From positions 62,001 to 126,000 of the forward strand of contig BTVX01000006.1 in assembly GCA_045862995.1 (NCBI GenBank): 64,000 bases of DNA, given 5' to 3'. How positions within the stretch are numbered: position 1 is the stretch's first letter; every line of letters begins with the position of its first letter. Position numbers and translations under genes: made by a program. This stretch comes from UBA2387 sp019454665 (GTDB lineage: Bacteria > Armatimonadota > Fimbriimonadia > Fimbriimonadales > Fimbriimonadaceae). Shown here piece by piece: positions 9,104 to 16,381 of this stretch. The notes under the pieces are model-generated. The model was not told the origin of the DNA, searched no databases, and saw only the letters and a program-made list of their open reading frames with translations.

Positions 9104-9442
9104 TCAGATTGCCAAGTCTCCACGCTCCCCGGTTCGCACGCGCATCGCGTCCAAAAGGGGTTCGACGAAGATCTTTCCATCGCCCGATTCGCCCGTTCGG
9201 GCGTTCTCGATGATCTGCTCGATCACCTGTTCGACCAAGTCGTCCGGCACGGCAACCTCGATCTTGGCGCGGATCGGCAAGGTCACCACTGGGCCATCGG
9301 TGCCCATCCATTCGCTGGCTTCGGGAGAATTGCCGCGCCCCCGAATGTCGGAGACGGTCAGCCCCGTGACGCCGATGGCGGCGATCGCGGACTTGACCTG
9401 CTCCAACCGGTGCGGCCGGATGTAGCACGTCACGCGCTTCAC
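9104..9442 (-). CDS. PII-family nitrogen regulatory protein (GlnB-like), lacking the usual T-loop tyrosine
   Basis: PII proteins are small trimeric signal integrators that bind ATP/ADP and 2-oxoglutarate and regulate nitrogen metabolism by contacting partner proteins. This 112-residue protein begins VKRVTCYIRPHRLEQVKSAI, matching the family N-terminus, and has the GLTVSDIRGRGNSPE segment before the T-loop and the IRAKIEVAVPDDLVEQVIEQI and GESGDGKIFV segments after it. The T-loop reads EWMGTDGPVVTL where the classic sequence is ELYRGAEYVVDFLPK, so the uridylylated Tyr51 is absent. The start is a GTG overlapping the stop of the upstream membrane-protein gene (GTGA), giving tight coupling. No ammonium transporter or glnA is adjacent. 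Confidence 0.85.
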   Translation of the reverse strand: MKRVTCYIRPHRLEQVKSAIAAIGVTGLTVSDIRGRGNSPEASEWMGTDGPVVTLPIRAKIEVAVPDDLVEQVIEQIIENARTGESGDGKIFVEPLLDAMRVRTGERGDLAI

Positions 9443-10149
9443 GACGAGCCGTCCTTGGGCACCAACGTCCCGAGCGGATATTTGCGCCAGTGCTGCAGCA
9501 CCCGACCCGAATAGGTGATGCCGTTCAACAAGTCGCGGTAGAGATCGCACACGGCGGGCCACACTTCGTCCGGGCGTCGGCGCTTGGTGACCATCGCCAG
9601 GTCGTAAGTGAGATAGAACACCAACGCGCCAGTGCCCAGAAACGCGAAGGTCGTGGTCCCCAGCGGTTGGCCCACCTGCACCACGGTCCAGCCGGCGAAG
9701 CCCAGCCCCGCGATCAGCGAGACTCCGAACTGGCCGATGAAGCTGAAGTCTCGCCCGCAGAGCACCGCATAGCTGAACCACCCGATCAGCCCGGCGAGCG
9801 GGACTTCCAGCATCGCTCCCGACTCTGCACCCCAGGCAAGCGTCCGACCGAGGCAGACCAAGAACGGGGGCAGAATGAGCCAGGATAGGATCGCGTCGAG
9901 CTTCGAGCGGTTGATGGCGAGCTGACGCACGACGCTCATCGCGCCGAGCCCCAGCAGCGTACCGACCAACGCCTGAGCGGGGTTCAGCGGGACCTGGTCG
10001 GATTCCAGAACCGCGGACACCACCGCCCCGATGGTCAGGAAGTGCAGGGCCAAAACGCGACGGATGAACCCCAATCGCACCGCGTAGCGGCTTTCGGAGG
10101 CGTTCCCGGGAATCTCGATGGGCTCCGGAAAGTAGGGCGGGATGTTCAT
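9439..10149 (-). CDS. Polytopic membrane protein, distantly BAX-inhibitor-1-like
   Basis: The protein has 236 residues with about six to seven hydrophobic helices (for example LALHFLTIGAVVSAVL, LVGTLLGLGAMSVV, AILSWLILPPFLVCLG, FIGQFGVSLIAGLGFAGW and TFAFLGTGALVFYLTYDL). The last part, FYLTYDLAMVTKRRRP followed by CDLYRDLLNGITY, echoes the C-terminal signature of BI-1/YccA proteins (a helix with Y-D, then a positively charged loop, then LYLDIINLFL). That assignment is tentative. The gene is translationally coupled to the PII-like gene downstream, so the two products may interact. It starts 4 bases after thyX ends. Confidence 0.55.
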   Translation of the reverse strand: MNIPPYFPEPIEIPGNASESRYAVRLGFIRRVLALHFLTIGAVVSAVLESDQVPLNPAQALVGTLLGLGAMSVVRQLAINRSKLDAILSWLILPPFLVCLGRTLAWGAESGAMLEVPLAGLIGWFSYAVLCGRDFSFIGQFGVSLIAGLGFAGWTVVQVGQPLGTTTFAFLGTGALVFYLTYDLAMVTKRRRPDEVWPAVCDLYRDLLNGITYSGRVLQHWRKYPLGTLVPKDGSS

Positions 10150-10153
10150 GCCG

Positions 10154-11026
10154 TCAACCCTCCGGAACGGAGGTCTCGAACGCCAGGTTCTCGGTGCCGC
10201 GCATCGCGCGCAGTTTGGCCTCGAACGTCTCCAGGTCCCGCCCCTCCAACGGGCACGGACGACCGTCCAGGCGGGCGGCCAACGCCTCGCACTCCTTTTG
10301 CGAGAACTTCACGGCATGCAGGGCGTGTTGCTCGAACGCCTCGTAAGCGATGGGCGCGACGGCCTTCGCACACTGGGCCAGCGCTTCGCCGTAGGCGCGA
10401 ATCTCGTATTGGGCGTGCAGGTCCATGCGCAAGCGCAAGAAGTGGAACAGGTTGTGGAGGTCGCACTGCCAGTACCACTCGGTGTACGTCGAAAGCGGCA
10501 AGTTGGCCCGAGCGAGTTCCCGCGCCACGCCTTGGTCCAGCATGCCTTCGTAGTGGCGGTAGATGGTGGCTTGGTCGCCTCGCCACTCGTCCAAGATGCT
10601 CAAGACGACTTCCTGGGGAAGCGTTTCGGACGAACGCCCCTGCTTGTTCGAGGCGCTCTGATACCGCACCTGCTCGGGGTCCGGGACGTAGAACTCGTCC
10701 TTCATCACGCTGTAGCGGCCGCTGATCTCGTTCAGCCGTGCCGTCCGGTGCCGCACCCATTGGCGCGCGACGAAGATCGGCATTTTCGCATGGAAAGTGA
10801 GCACGACCTGCTCGAACGGCGACGTGTGTTCGTTGCGCAGCAGGTAGTGGATCAGCCCGCGGTCTTGCCGGTACGTCTTGGTGCCCTCGCCGTAGCTGAC
10901 GCGGGCGGCTTGGACGATCCGCGCATCGCCGCCCAAGTAGTCCACGAGCCGCACGAACCCCTGGTCCAAGACCGGGATGGGCTGGTCCAGCAACGCTTCG
11001 GCTTCCGGGACGACGATCCTCGCCAT
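10154..11026 (-). CDS. thyX: FAD-dependent thymidylate synthase ThyX
   Basis: ThyX makes dTMP from dUMP using methylene-tetrahydrofolate, NADPH and FAD, replacing the unrelated ThyA. The 290-residue protein carries the family signature RHR-x7-S as RHRTARLNEIS followed by GRYS, the EHTSPFEQVVLTFH segment, and the active-site helix with LPLSTYTEWYWQCDLHNLFHF (first 20 residues shown: LPLSTYTEWYWQCDLHNLFH). ATG 11026 is chosen over the longer frame because it matches the normal N-terminus and leaves room for the divergent gene at 11080. The length is slightly above the typical 220-270 residues. Confidence 0.95.
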   Translation of the reverse strand: MARIVVPEAEALLDQPIPVLDQGFVRLVDYLGGDARIVQAARVSYGEGTKTYRQDRGLIHYLLRNEHTSPFEQVVLTFHAKMPIFVARQWVRHRTARLNEISGRYSVMKDEFYVPDPEQVRYQSASNKQGRSSETLPQEVVLSILDEWRGDQATIYRHYEGMLDQGVARELARANLPLSTYTEWYWQCDLHNLFHFLRLRMDLHAQYEIRAYGEALAQCAKAVAPIAYEAFEQHALHAVKFSQKECEALAARLDGRPCPLEGRDLETFEAKLRAMRGTENLAFETSVPEG

Positions 11027-11079
11027 GTGGGTTGATTCTGGCACGTCGGGACCCCTTGGGTCGGGGTACCTTGCCCACC

Positions 11080-12042
11080 ATGAGCCAGCCATCGGTGTCC
11101 TATGACGACGTGTGCGCCGCCGCCGAACGCCTTGCGGGCGTCGCCCATCGGACCCCGGTGTTCACGTCGCGTACGCTGGACGAACGTGTCGGCGGCCAGG
11201 TCTTCGTCAAGGCCGAGAACCTGCAACGCGTCGGCGCGTTCAAGTTCCGGGGAGCCTACAACGCGTTGTCGCGCCTCGACCGCCCGACGGGCGTCCTCAC
11301 GTTCTCGTCAGGCAACCATGCGCAAGCCGTCGCGCTCGCGGGGAGGCTGCTGGGCATCTCCGTGGTCGTGGTGATGCCCGACGACGCCCCGGCGGTGAAG
11401 GTGGAAGGCACCCGGGGCTACGGGGCCGAAGTGATCCTCTACCACCGCGACGAGATCAGCCGCGAAACGCTTGGGGCGCGGCTGTCCGAGGAGCGTGGCC
11501 TCACCGTGGTCCACCCCTACGACCAAGCCCACATCATCGCGGGCCAAGGCACCGCCGCCAAGGAACTCATCGAGGAAGTCGGGCCGCTCGACCTATTGCT
11601 TACGCCCGTGGGAGGCGGGGGGCTTTTGGCTGGCAGCGCGTTGAGCGCCCACGCCCTGTGCCCCGAGGCGCGGGTGATCGGGGTGGAACCCGCCGGAGCC
11701 GACGACGCCGCCCGCTCGTTCGCCCTGGGCAGCATCCAGCGATGCGACGACCCGCAGACGATCGCCGACGGCGCACGGACGCCCTTTGTGGGCAAGCTCA
11801 ACTTCCAGGTCTTCCAGCAACACGTGACCGATATCGTGACGCAGGACGACGCCGCGTTGATCCGCGCGATGCGGTTTGTGTGGGAGCGCATGAAGCTGCT
11901 CATCGAGCCCACCGCTGCCCTGCCCTTCGCCGCCTTGCTCGGCGGGCGCGTTCCGGCTCGCGGGCTCCGGGTAGGGGTGATCGCCTCGGGCGGCAACATG
12001 GACCCCGTGGCCGTCGGACGGCTGTTCGAGGGGTCTCGGTGA
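11080..12042 (+). CDS. Threonine dehydratase / serine racemase-type PLP enzyme
   Basis: This is a fold-type II PLP enzyme of 320 residues that would deaminate threonine to 2-oxobutyrate and/or act on serine. The cofactor lysine is Lys55 in AFKFRGAYNAL, the Asn loop is SSGNHAQAVALAGRLLG, and the glycine-rich phosphate-binding loop is GGGGLLAGSA. There is no ACT or ThrA-C regulatory domain, so it is the short, catabolic (TdcB-like) or serine-racemase-like form rather than biosynthetic IlvA. It starts divergently from thyX, 53 bases away, and its stop overlaps the rsmG start (GTGA). Confidence 0.88.
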   Translation: MSQPSVSYDDVCAAAERLAGVAHRTPVFTSRTLDERVGGQVFVKAENLQRVGAFKFRGAYNALSRLDRPTGVLTFSSGNHAQAVALAGRLLGISVVVVMPDDAPAVKVEGTRGYGAEVILYHRDEISRETLGARLSEERGLTVVHPYDQAHIIAGQGTAAKELIEEVGPLDLLLTPVGGGGLLAGSALSAHALCPEARVIGVEPAGADDAARSFALGSIQRCDDPQTIADGARTPFVGKLNFQVFQQHVTDIVTQDDAALIRAMRFVWERMKLLIEPTAALPFAALLGGRVPARGLRVGVIASGGNMDPVAVGRLFEGSR

Positions 12043-12725
12043 ACGACTCCGAGTTCGCCGCCGCACTCGAAGGACTTGGCATCGTGGTCGCCGAGGGTTT
12101 GTTGGCTGCGTTCGATGCGTTCGAAGAGGACCTGTACGCTCAGAACCAGGTGATGAACCTCACGCGCGTGGACCCGGCCGATTGCCGTGTGCGCCACTTC
12201 CTCGATTCGCTCCTGATCGCGCCCCTGATTCCACCGGGCGCCGACGTGCTGGACCTTGGCACTGGCCCTGGTTTCCCGGCCTGGCCGCTCGCCGTCGCTC
12301 GGCCCGACTTGCGCGTGACGGCACTGGATTCCTCGGGCAAGATGCTGGGCTTCCTGCGCCGCCATCCGTTGCCGAACCTCGAAGTCGTGCAAGAGCGCGC
12401 CGAGGAATGGCTGGTCGAGGAGCGGTTCGATGTCGTCACCGGACGGGCGCTGGCGCCTCTGGCGGCTCAGTTGGAGATCAGCGCGCGCCCGTGTCGGGTC
12501 GGAGGACGCGTGATCCCGTTACGGACCCACGCCGACATGGAAGCGGCCACCCACCTCGCCACCGCGACGATCGGTCTGAGGCGAGCCAAGATTCTGTGTA
12601 TGCCATTGCCCGGCAGCGATGCCGTTCGCGTGCTGCCGATCTATGAGAAGGTGCGCCGTACACCCAAAGGCTATCCGCGCCCCTGGGCGCGGATCAAGGC
12701 CGACCCGATCGGCTCGGGCGGCTAG
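12039..12725 (+). CDS. rsmG: 16S rRNA (guanine-527-N7) methyltransferase RsmG (GidB)
   Basis: RsmG methylates G527 in 16S rRNA, the site whose loss causes low-level streptomycin resistance in other bacteria. The 228-residue protein has the N-terminal QNQVMNLTRVD and VRHFLDSLL segments, SAM-binding motif I VLDLGTGPGFPAWPLA, and a C-terminal GYPRPWARIKADP that parallels the usual YPRKpGtpnk ending. The GTG start overlaps the previous stop by 4 bases. It ends by overlapping the convergent scpA stop. Unlike many bacteria, it is not beside mnmG or parA here. Confidence 0.92.
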   Translation: MNDSEFAAALEGLGIVVAEGLLAAFDAFEEDLYAQNQVMNLTRVDPADCRVRHFLDSLLIAPLIPPGADVLDLGTGPGFPAWPLAVARPDLRVTALDSSGKMLGFLRRHPLPNLEVVQERAEEWLVEERFDVVTGRALAPLAAQLEISARPCRVGGRVIPLRTHADMEAATHLATATIGLRRAKILCMPLPGSDAVRVLPIYEKVRRTPKGYPRPWARIKADPIGSGG

Positions 12726-13480
12726 GCTTTGCCGCGCGCGAACAGCACGGATTCTCCTTCGACCTTGGCCTTCGCCTGGTGCAATCGCATGAGTTCCAGC
12801 AGGGCCAGGAACCACCAAACGGCCTCGGTTCGCGTGAACGGCTGGACGATGAGTTCCTCCAGACTCTTCCATTCGGGCGAGAGCGTGTGAAGCACGATCC
12901 GCATCTGCTCGCCGAGCGAGCGACGGGGCGCGACAGGCGATTCGAACTCCACGGGCTGCGCGCGGGCGAGGAGCCGCTCGAAGGCCTTGGCCAGGTCGGC
13001 GATGGTCGGCGGGCGACCTTCCTGGACCGGCTCGTAGGGGTCCTGGTCGGGGTCGGGCGAACGGAAGTGCAGCCGATCGCGCAGGTCCTTGCGCTCGCGC
13101 AGCGAGGAAATGGCCTCCTCGAACAGGTGGGTGGTCGGCTCGGGCAGGTCGGCGGGTTCGTCGAACTCGGGCTCGTCGTCGAACGTGGGCAGCAGCGCCC
13201 AAGCCTTGCGCTCGACGAGGTACGAAAGGGCTTCGAGGGCTGCGCCTGCGCCGTCGAAATCCCAGCCGTCGGTGGTGGTGAGGTACTCGAAGTACGCCTT
13301 GCAGACGGGGGCCAACGGCACGTCTCTCAGGTCAATCCGGCGGTCGCGGACGCACTGGAAGAGCGTGGCCAGCGAGCCGGCGAAGCGTGGACCATCAACG
13401 TGGATGGGCGGAGGCGCGACGACGCCCAAGGCCGAGACGGCCTTCTCTTCGGTCGCTTTGGGTTTGCGTTGTCGCGCCAC
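12722..13480 (-). CDS. scpA: Segregation and condensation protein A (ScpA)
   Basis: ScpA is the kleisin subunit that bridges SMC heads in chromosome condensation. The 252-residue protein starts with a basic stretch (VARQRKPKATEEK), then the kleisin N-domain IHVDGPRFAGSLATLFQCV and RDRRIDLRDVPLAPVCKAY, matching the family FEGPLDLLL-x-LI-x-x-x-x-IDIxDIPI pattern. The LEALSYLVERKAWALLP segment matches the conserved LLxxKSxxLLP element. The C-terminal winged helix contains TRTEAVWWFLALLELMRL. The GTG at 13480 is a best guess, since no good ribosome-binding site is visible; longer frames would run antisense through the tRNA gene. SMC and ScpB are not in the window. Confidence 0.85.
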   Translation of the reverse strand: MARQRKPKATEEKAVSALGVVAPPPIHVDGPRFAGSLATLFQCVRDRRIDLRDVPLAPVCKAYFEYLTTTDGWDFDGAGAALEALSYLVERKAWALLPTFDDEPEFDEPADLPEPTTHLFEEAISSLRERKDLRDRLHFRSPDPDQDPYEPVQEGRPPTIADLAKAFERLLARAQPVEFESPVAPRRSLGEQMRIVLHTLSPEWKSLEELIVQPFTRTEAVWWFLALLELMRLHQAKAKVEGESVLFARGKA

Positions 13481-13516
13481 CTCTGGGCATTCAACCCCAT
13501 CCCGGGCGGCGGCTGG

Positions 13517-13522
13517 TATACT
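13517..13522 (+). promoter_or_regulatory. -10 element for tRNA-Pro
   Basis: TATACT lies 12-17 bases before the tRNA 5' end. No good -35 hexamer is seen at the expected distance. The element also sits between the divergent scpA start and the tRNA. Confidence 0.4.
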
Positions 13523-13533
13523 GAACGCTCCGT

Positions 13534-13610
13534 CGGGATGTGGCTCAGCTTGGTAGAGCGCTGCGTTCGGGACGCAGAGGTCGCTGGTTCGAATCCAGTC
13601 ATCCCGACCA
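13534..13610 (+). tRNA. tRNA-Pro (anticodon CGG)
   Basis: The 77-base sequence folds as a cloverleaf. The acceptor arm CGGGATG pairs with CATCCCG and the CCA tail is encoded (ACCA at 13607-13610). The D arm contains AGCTTGGTA. The anticodon arm is CTGCG-TTCGGGA-CGCAG, putting CGG at positions 34-36, and the T arm contains GGTTCGAATCC. It reads CCG codons, which are common in this GC-rich DNA. Confidence 0.97.
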
Positions 13611-13711
13611 CTTCTGCTTTCGTAGTCGGTCCTTGGAGCGACCGCAACTCCTCGTTTTTTCTGGCTCGCGCGAAGGCGTCTCGATATGCGGCCGTCATCC
13701 GCATCTCCGAA

Positions 13712-13763
13712 CAATATGCCGACGAAACAGGCATTTTATCGGCATATTGTGGCAATATGCCGA
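13712..13763. promoter_or_regulatory. Triple-repeat operator at the start of the fic gene
   Basis: Three perfect copies of the 11-mer CAATATGCCGA occur in 52 bases: direct at 13712-13722, inverted (TCGGCATATTG) at 13739-13749, and direct at 13753-13763. The last two form a perfect 11-bp inverted repeat around a 3-base spacer. The third copy contains the ATG at 13757. The A/T-rich core stands out from the GC-rich surroundings. This looks like a dimeric repressor site controlling fic, possibly bound by the winged helix of the Fic protein itself. Confidence 0.6.
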
Positions 13764-14896
13764 CGATGGCCGCATATGACGAGGTGACCACGCTCAGCGA
13801 GTCCGGGCCGCAAGAAGGCGACCCGAGGACCCTGCCTTACAATCGTCTGCCCCACCTCCCACCCGAAGTCGCCGTTGAGACGCTGCAGACTCTCAAGAAG
13901 GCGATCTCGGCCAACAAAGCGCTCGCCGAGTTGCGAACCGCTGGCGAACTCATCCCTAATCAGGCCTTGCTCATCCGGGCGATCGTGCTTCAGGAAGCAA
14001 AGCTCTCGTCCGAAATCGAGAACATCGTCACAACCAACGACGAACTCTATCGTGCGTTCGGCCACGACCCAGAACGAACCGACCCGGCGACGAAGGAAGT
14101 CCTGCGGTACCAGGAAGCCTTGTGGCACGGATACGACCGTCTCGAACAAGGCGGGCTTCTGACGACGCGCCTCTTCACCGAGATCGCCAGCATCATCAAG
14201 GAGCACGACACGGGCGTGCGCAAGATGCCGGGGACGCGGGTCGCGAACCGACGCACAGGCGAGCCTATCTACGCGCCGCCCGAAGGCGAGGAACTCCTCC
14301 GCCGACTGCTCGACAATCTCAGCGAGTACCTCTATGCGGAGGACGGCACCGACCCCCTCATCAAGATGGCGGTCGCCCACTACCAGTTCGAAGCCATTCA
14401 CCCGTTCCCCGACGGCAACGGGCGCACGGGACGCGTCATCAACATACTTTATCTGGTCGCCCAGGGACTCCTGGACGTGCCCGTGCTCTATCTGTCCCGC
14501 TTCATCATCCAGAACAAGGGCGCCTATTACGAAGGACTGCGGCGCGTGACCGAGGAAGCCCGCTGGGAGGAGTGGGTCCTGTTCATGCTCGACGCCGTCG
14601 AGCAAACCTCGCGAGACACCAAGCGACGCATCGAAGCGATTCGGGACGCCCAGGCCGAGGCCGTCGAACTCGCCCGAACCCAGATGAAGCGCGGCTACAG
14701 CCGGGAGTTGGTCGAATTGGTCTTCTCACAACCCTACATCCGCATCGGCATGCTGGTCGAATCGAAGGTTGCCAGGCGCGACGCGGCCTCGGAGTATCTG
14801 CGCGAACTGGAACGCATCGGTTTGCTCCGATCGGAGAAGTACGGGCGAACGCGTTTCTATCTCAACGAACGGCTGCTCCGCATCCTCGCGGACTGA
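13757..14896 (+). CDS. Fic family protein with C-terminal winged helix (class II, self-inhibited)
   Basis: Fic enzymes transfer AMP or related nucleotide moieties to hydroxyl groups of target proteins. This 379-residue protein has the catalytic motif HPFPDGNGRTGR beginning at His215 and, far upstream, the inhibitory motif S84-S-E-I-E88-N89 (form S/T-xxx-E-G/N). This makes it a class II Fic protein whose N-terminal helix blocks the ATP site. Residues about 325-379 form a winged-helix DNA-binding domain (SEYLRELERIGLLRSEKYGR). This matches the stand-alone Fic/DUF4172-like transcription-factor fusions. The start is either ATG 13757 or ATG 13766, both inside or next to the operator; no Shine-Dalgarno is visible. 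No antitoxin partner gene is adjacent, as expected for class II. Confidence 0.9.
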   Translation: MPTMAAYDEVTTLSESGPQEGDPRTLPYNRLPHLPPEVAVETLQTLKKAISANKALAELRTAGELIPNQALLIRAIVLQEAKLSSEIENIVTTNDELYRAFGHDPERTDPATKEVLRYQEALWHGYDRLEQGGLLTTRLFTEIASIIKEHDTGVRKMPGTRVANRRTGEPIYAPPEGEELLRRLLDNLSEYLYAEDGTDPLIKMAVAHYQFEAIHPFPDGNGRTGRVINILYLVAQGLLDVPVLYLSRFIIQNKGAYYEGLRRVTEEARWEEWVLFMLDAVEQTSRDTKRRIEAIRDAQAEAVELARTQMKRGYSRELVELVFSQPYIRIGMLVESKVARRDAASEYLRELERIGLLRSEKYGRTRFYLNERLLRILAD

Positions 14897-14899
14897 CCC

Positions 14900-15430
14900 T
14901 TAGCCCCCCGCGCGGGCGCCGTCGTCGCGGCCCTCGTTCAGCAGGCGGAAGGATTCCAGATACCGGCGAACGTCGGTGTCTTTGCGGTTGTCCTTGCTGC
15001 CCATCACCGCGATCTGGTACAGCCGCTTGCCCACCAGATACAGCCGTGCCGTCGCGTACACGCCTTCCGCCTCGACCGCGAACTCCAAGCCCTTCAACGG
15101 CCCGAACGTGAACGGCTTTTGGTCGGCGACCTTGCCGCCCACGCCTCCGGCGAACCCATCCCGAGCCGAGTGCAGAATGCCCTGCACCTCGTCGAGCGCA
15201 CCGGAGATCGGCATATCGTGGAACGAGGCGATGTACACGTCGTCGCCCAGCGCCGAGGTGTACATGTGGATCGTCGGGCTGCCCGCCTCGGCGGGTTGGA
15301 CCTCGTAGTCCGGCTTGCGCGGGAAGCGGATCGCGAACCCGCCCTCGGGCGACTTGAACTCGGTCCACGGCTGGACGGGAGCCATAACGGTGGCGAGCAG
15401 AACCAACAGGACCTTGCCGGATGCGAGCAT
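14900..15430 (-). CDS. Hypothetical secreted protein
   Basis: The protein has 176 residues with a hydrophobic signal peptide (MLASGKVLLVLLATVMAPVQ). The mature part starts WTEFKSPEGGFAIRFPRKPDYE, a pattern (S-P-E-G-x-F-x-I-x-F-P) repeated in many small secreted proteins of unknown role, with PLKGLEFAVEAEGVYATARL and LVGKRLYQIAVMGSKD further on (first 20 residues are PLKGLEFAVEAEGVYATARL). No catalytic motif is visible. It converges on fic, with 3 bases between the stops. Confidence 0.65.
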   Translation of the reverse strand: MLASGKVLLVLLATVMAPVQPWTEFKSPEGGFAIRFPRKPDYEVQPAEAGSPTIHMYTSALGDDVYIASFHDMPISGALDEVQGILHSARDGFAGGVGGKVADQKPFTFGPLKGLEFAVEAEGVYATARLYLVGKRLYQIAVMGSKDNRKDTDVRRYLESFRLLNEGRDDGARAGG

Positions 15431-15511
15431 GGGAATCACAGTGTAACACGTTGCAGAACGCCGCCCCGCATCAACGTGTTCGCCCCCGCCAGCCAAGTAG
15501 AATCACCCGAG

Positions 15512-16381
15512 ATGGCCAAAGTCGGTTTCGTGGGTCTGGGCGTCATGGGTGCGCCGATGGCCGGGCACTTGGTGGCGCATGGCCACGATGTGTGGGTCTG
15601 GAACCGAACGCCCTCCAAGGCCGAACCCTTGCGGCAACTCGGTGCGACCGTGGCCACCGATCTGGGAACCCTCGCCGTAGCCTGCGAAGTCGTGTTCCTT
15701 TGCGTGGCCCGAGACGAAGACGTTTCCGAGTGCCTCGATGCGATGGCCACTGCCGCAAGCCCAGGCACGCTCTTCGTGGATCATTCGACCACCTCGCCCG
15801 GCGCGGCGCTTGGCTTCCACCAGCGCTTGTCCGAGAAGGGTTTTCGGTTTCTCGATGCGCCCGTGACGGGCGGCAGCACGGGCGCGAAGGCCGGGACCCT
15901 GACCATTTTCGTCGGCGGTTCGAAAGCGGACTTCGACGAGGTCGCGCCGATCCTCCAAAGCTATGCCAAGCGTGCCGAGCACGTGGGCCCCGGTGGCGCG
16001 GGCCAAGCCATGAAGATGGCCAACCAGATCGCTGTCGGAGGAGCGCTGCTGGGACTTTGCGAGAGTCTGGCTTTCGCCCAAAAGGCAGGACTCGATCTGG
16101 CCCAAGCCCGCGAACTGATCGGAGGAGGCGCGGGCGGCAGTTGGGCGTTCGACCACTACGGCCCGAAGATTCTGGCCGGAGACTGGACGCCGGGCTTTTC
16201 CATCGCGCACCAGCGCAAGGACTTCGGCTATTGCGCCGACATGGCGCAGACCATCAACGCCAGCATTCCCGGCACGCTCCTCGTTGATCGCTTACTCGAG
16301 GTCCTTGAAGCGCAAGGCCACGCGGGCTGGACCACGGCGGCGCTCTACGAGGTCCTCATGGCGAAGGGGTTCGAGCCTTGA
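15512..16381 (+). CDS. NAD(P)-dependent beta-hydroxyacid dehydrogenase (3-hydroxyisobutyrate dehydrogenase family)
   Basis: This enzyme would oxidise a beta-hydroxyacid or reduce a semialdehyde using NAD(P). The 289-residue protein has the Rossmann motif GLGVMG (residues 8-13), substrate-loop segment DAPVTGGSTGAKAGTLTI and catalytic Lys168 in GQAMKMANQ. The all-alpha C-terminal domain ends with the conserved DF/YxxxDxxQ-like stretch KDFGYCADMAQ. Which acid it uses (3-hydroxyisobutyrate, tartronate semialdehyde, glyoxylate/succinic semialdehyde) cannot be told. Its stop overlaps the TTG start of the ABC-transporter ATPase gene, so they are probably cotranscribed. Confidence 0.88.
   Translation: MAKVGFVGLGVMGAPMAGHLVAHGHDVWVWNRTPSKAEPLRQLGATVATDLGTLAVACEVVFLCVARDEDVSECLDAMATAASPGTLFVDHSTTSPGAALGFHQRLSEKGFRFLDAPVTGGSTGAKAGTLTIFVGGSKADFDEVAPILQSYAKRAEHVGPGGAGQAMKMANQIAVGGALLGLCESLAFAQKAGLDLAQARELIGGGAGGSWAFDHYGPKILAGDWTPGFSIAHQRKDFGYCADMAQTINASIPGTLLVDRLLEVLEAQGHAGWTTAALYEVLMAKGFEP

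Noticed and set aside
13481..13714. N-terminal extension of ScpA back to 13714
   Set aside because: It would run antisense through the whole tRNA-Pro gene and encodes sequence unlike any ScpA N-terminus.
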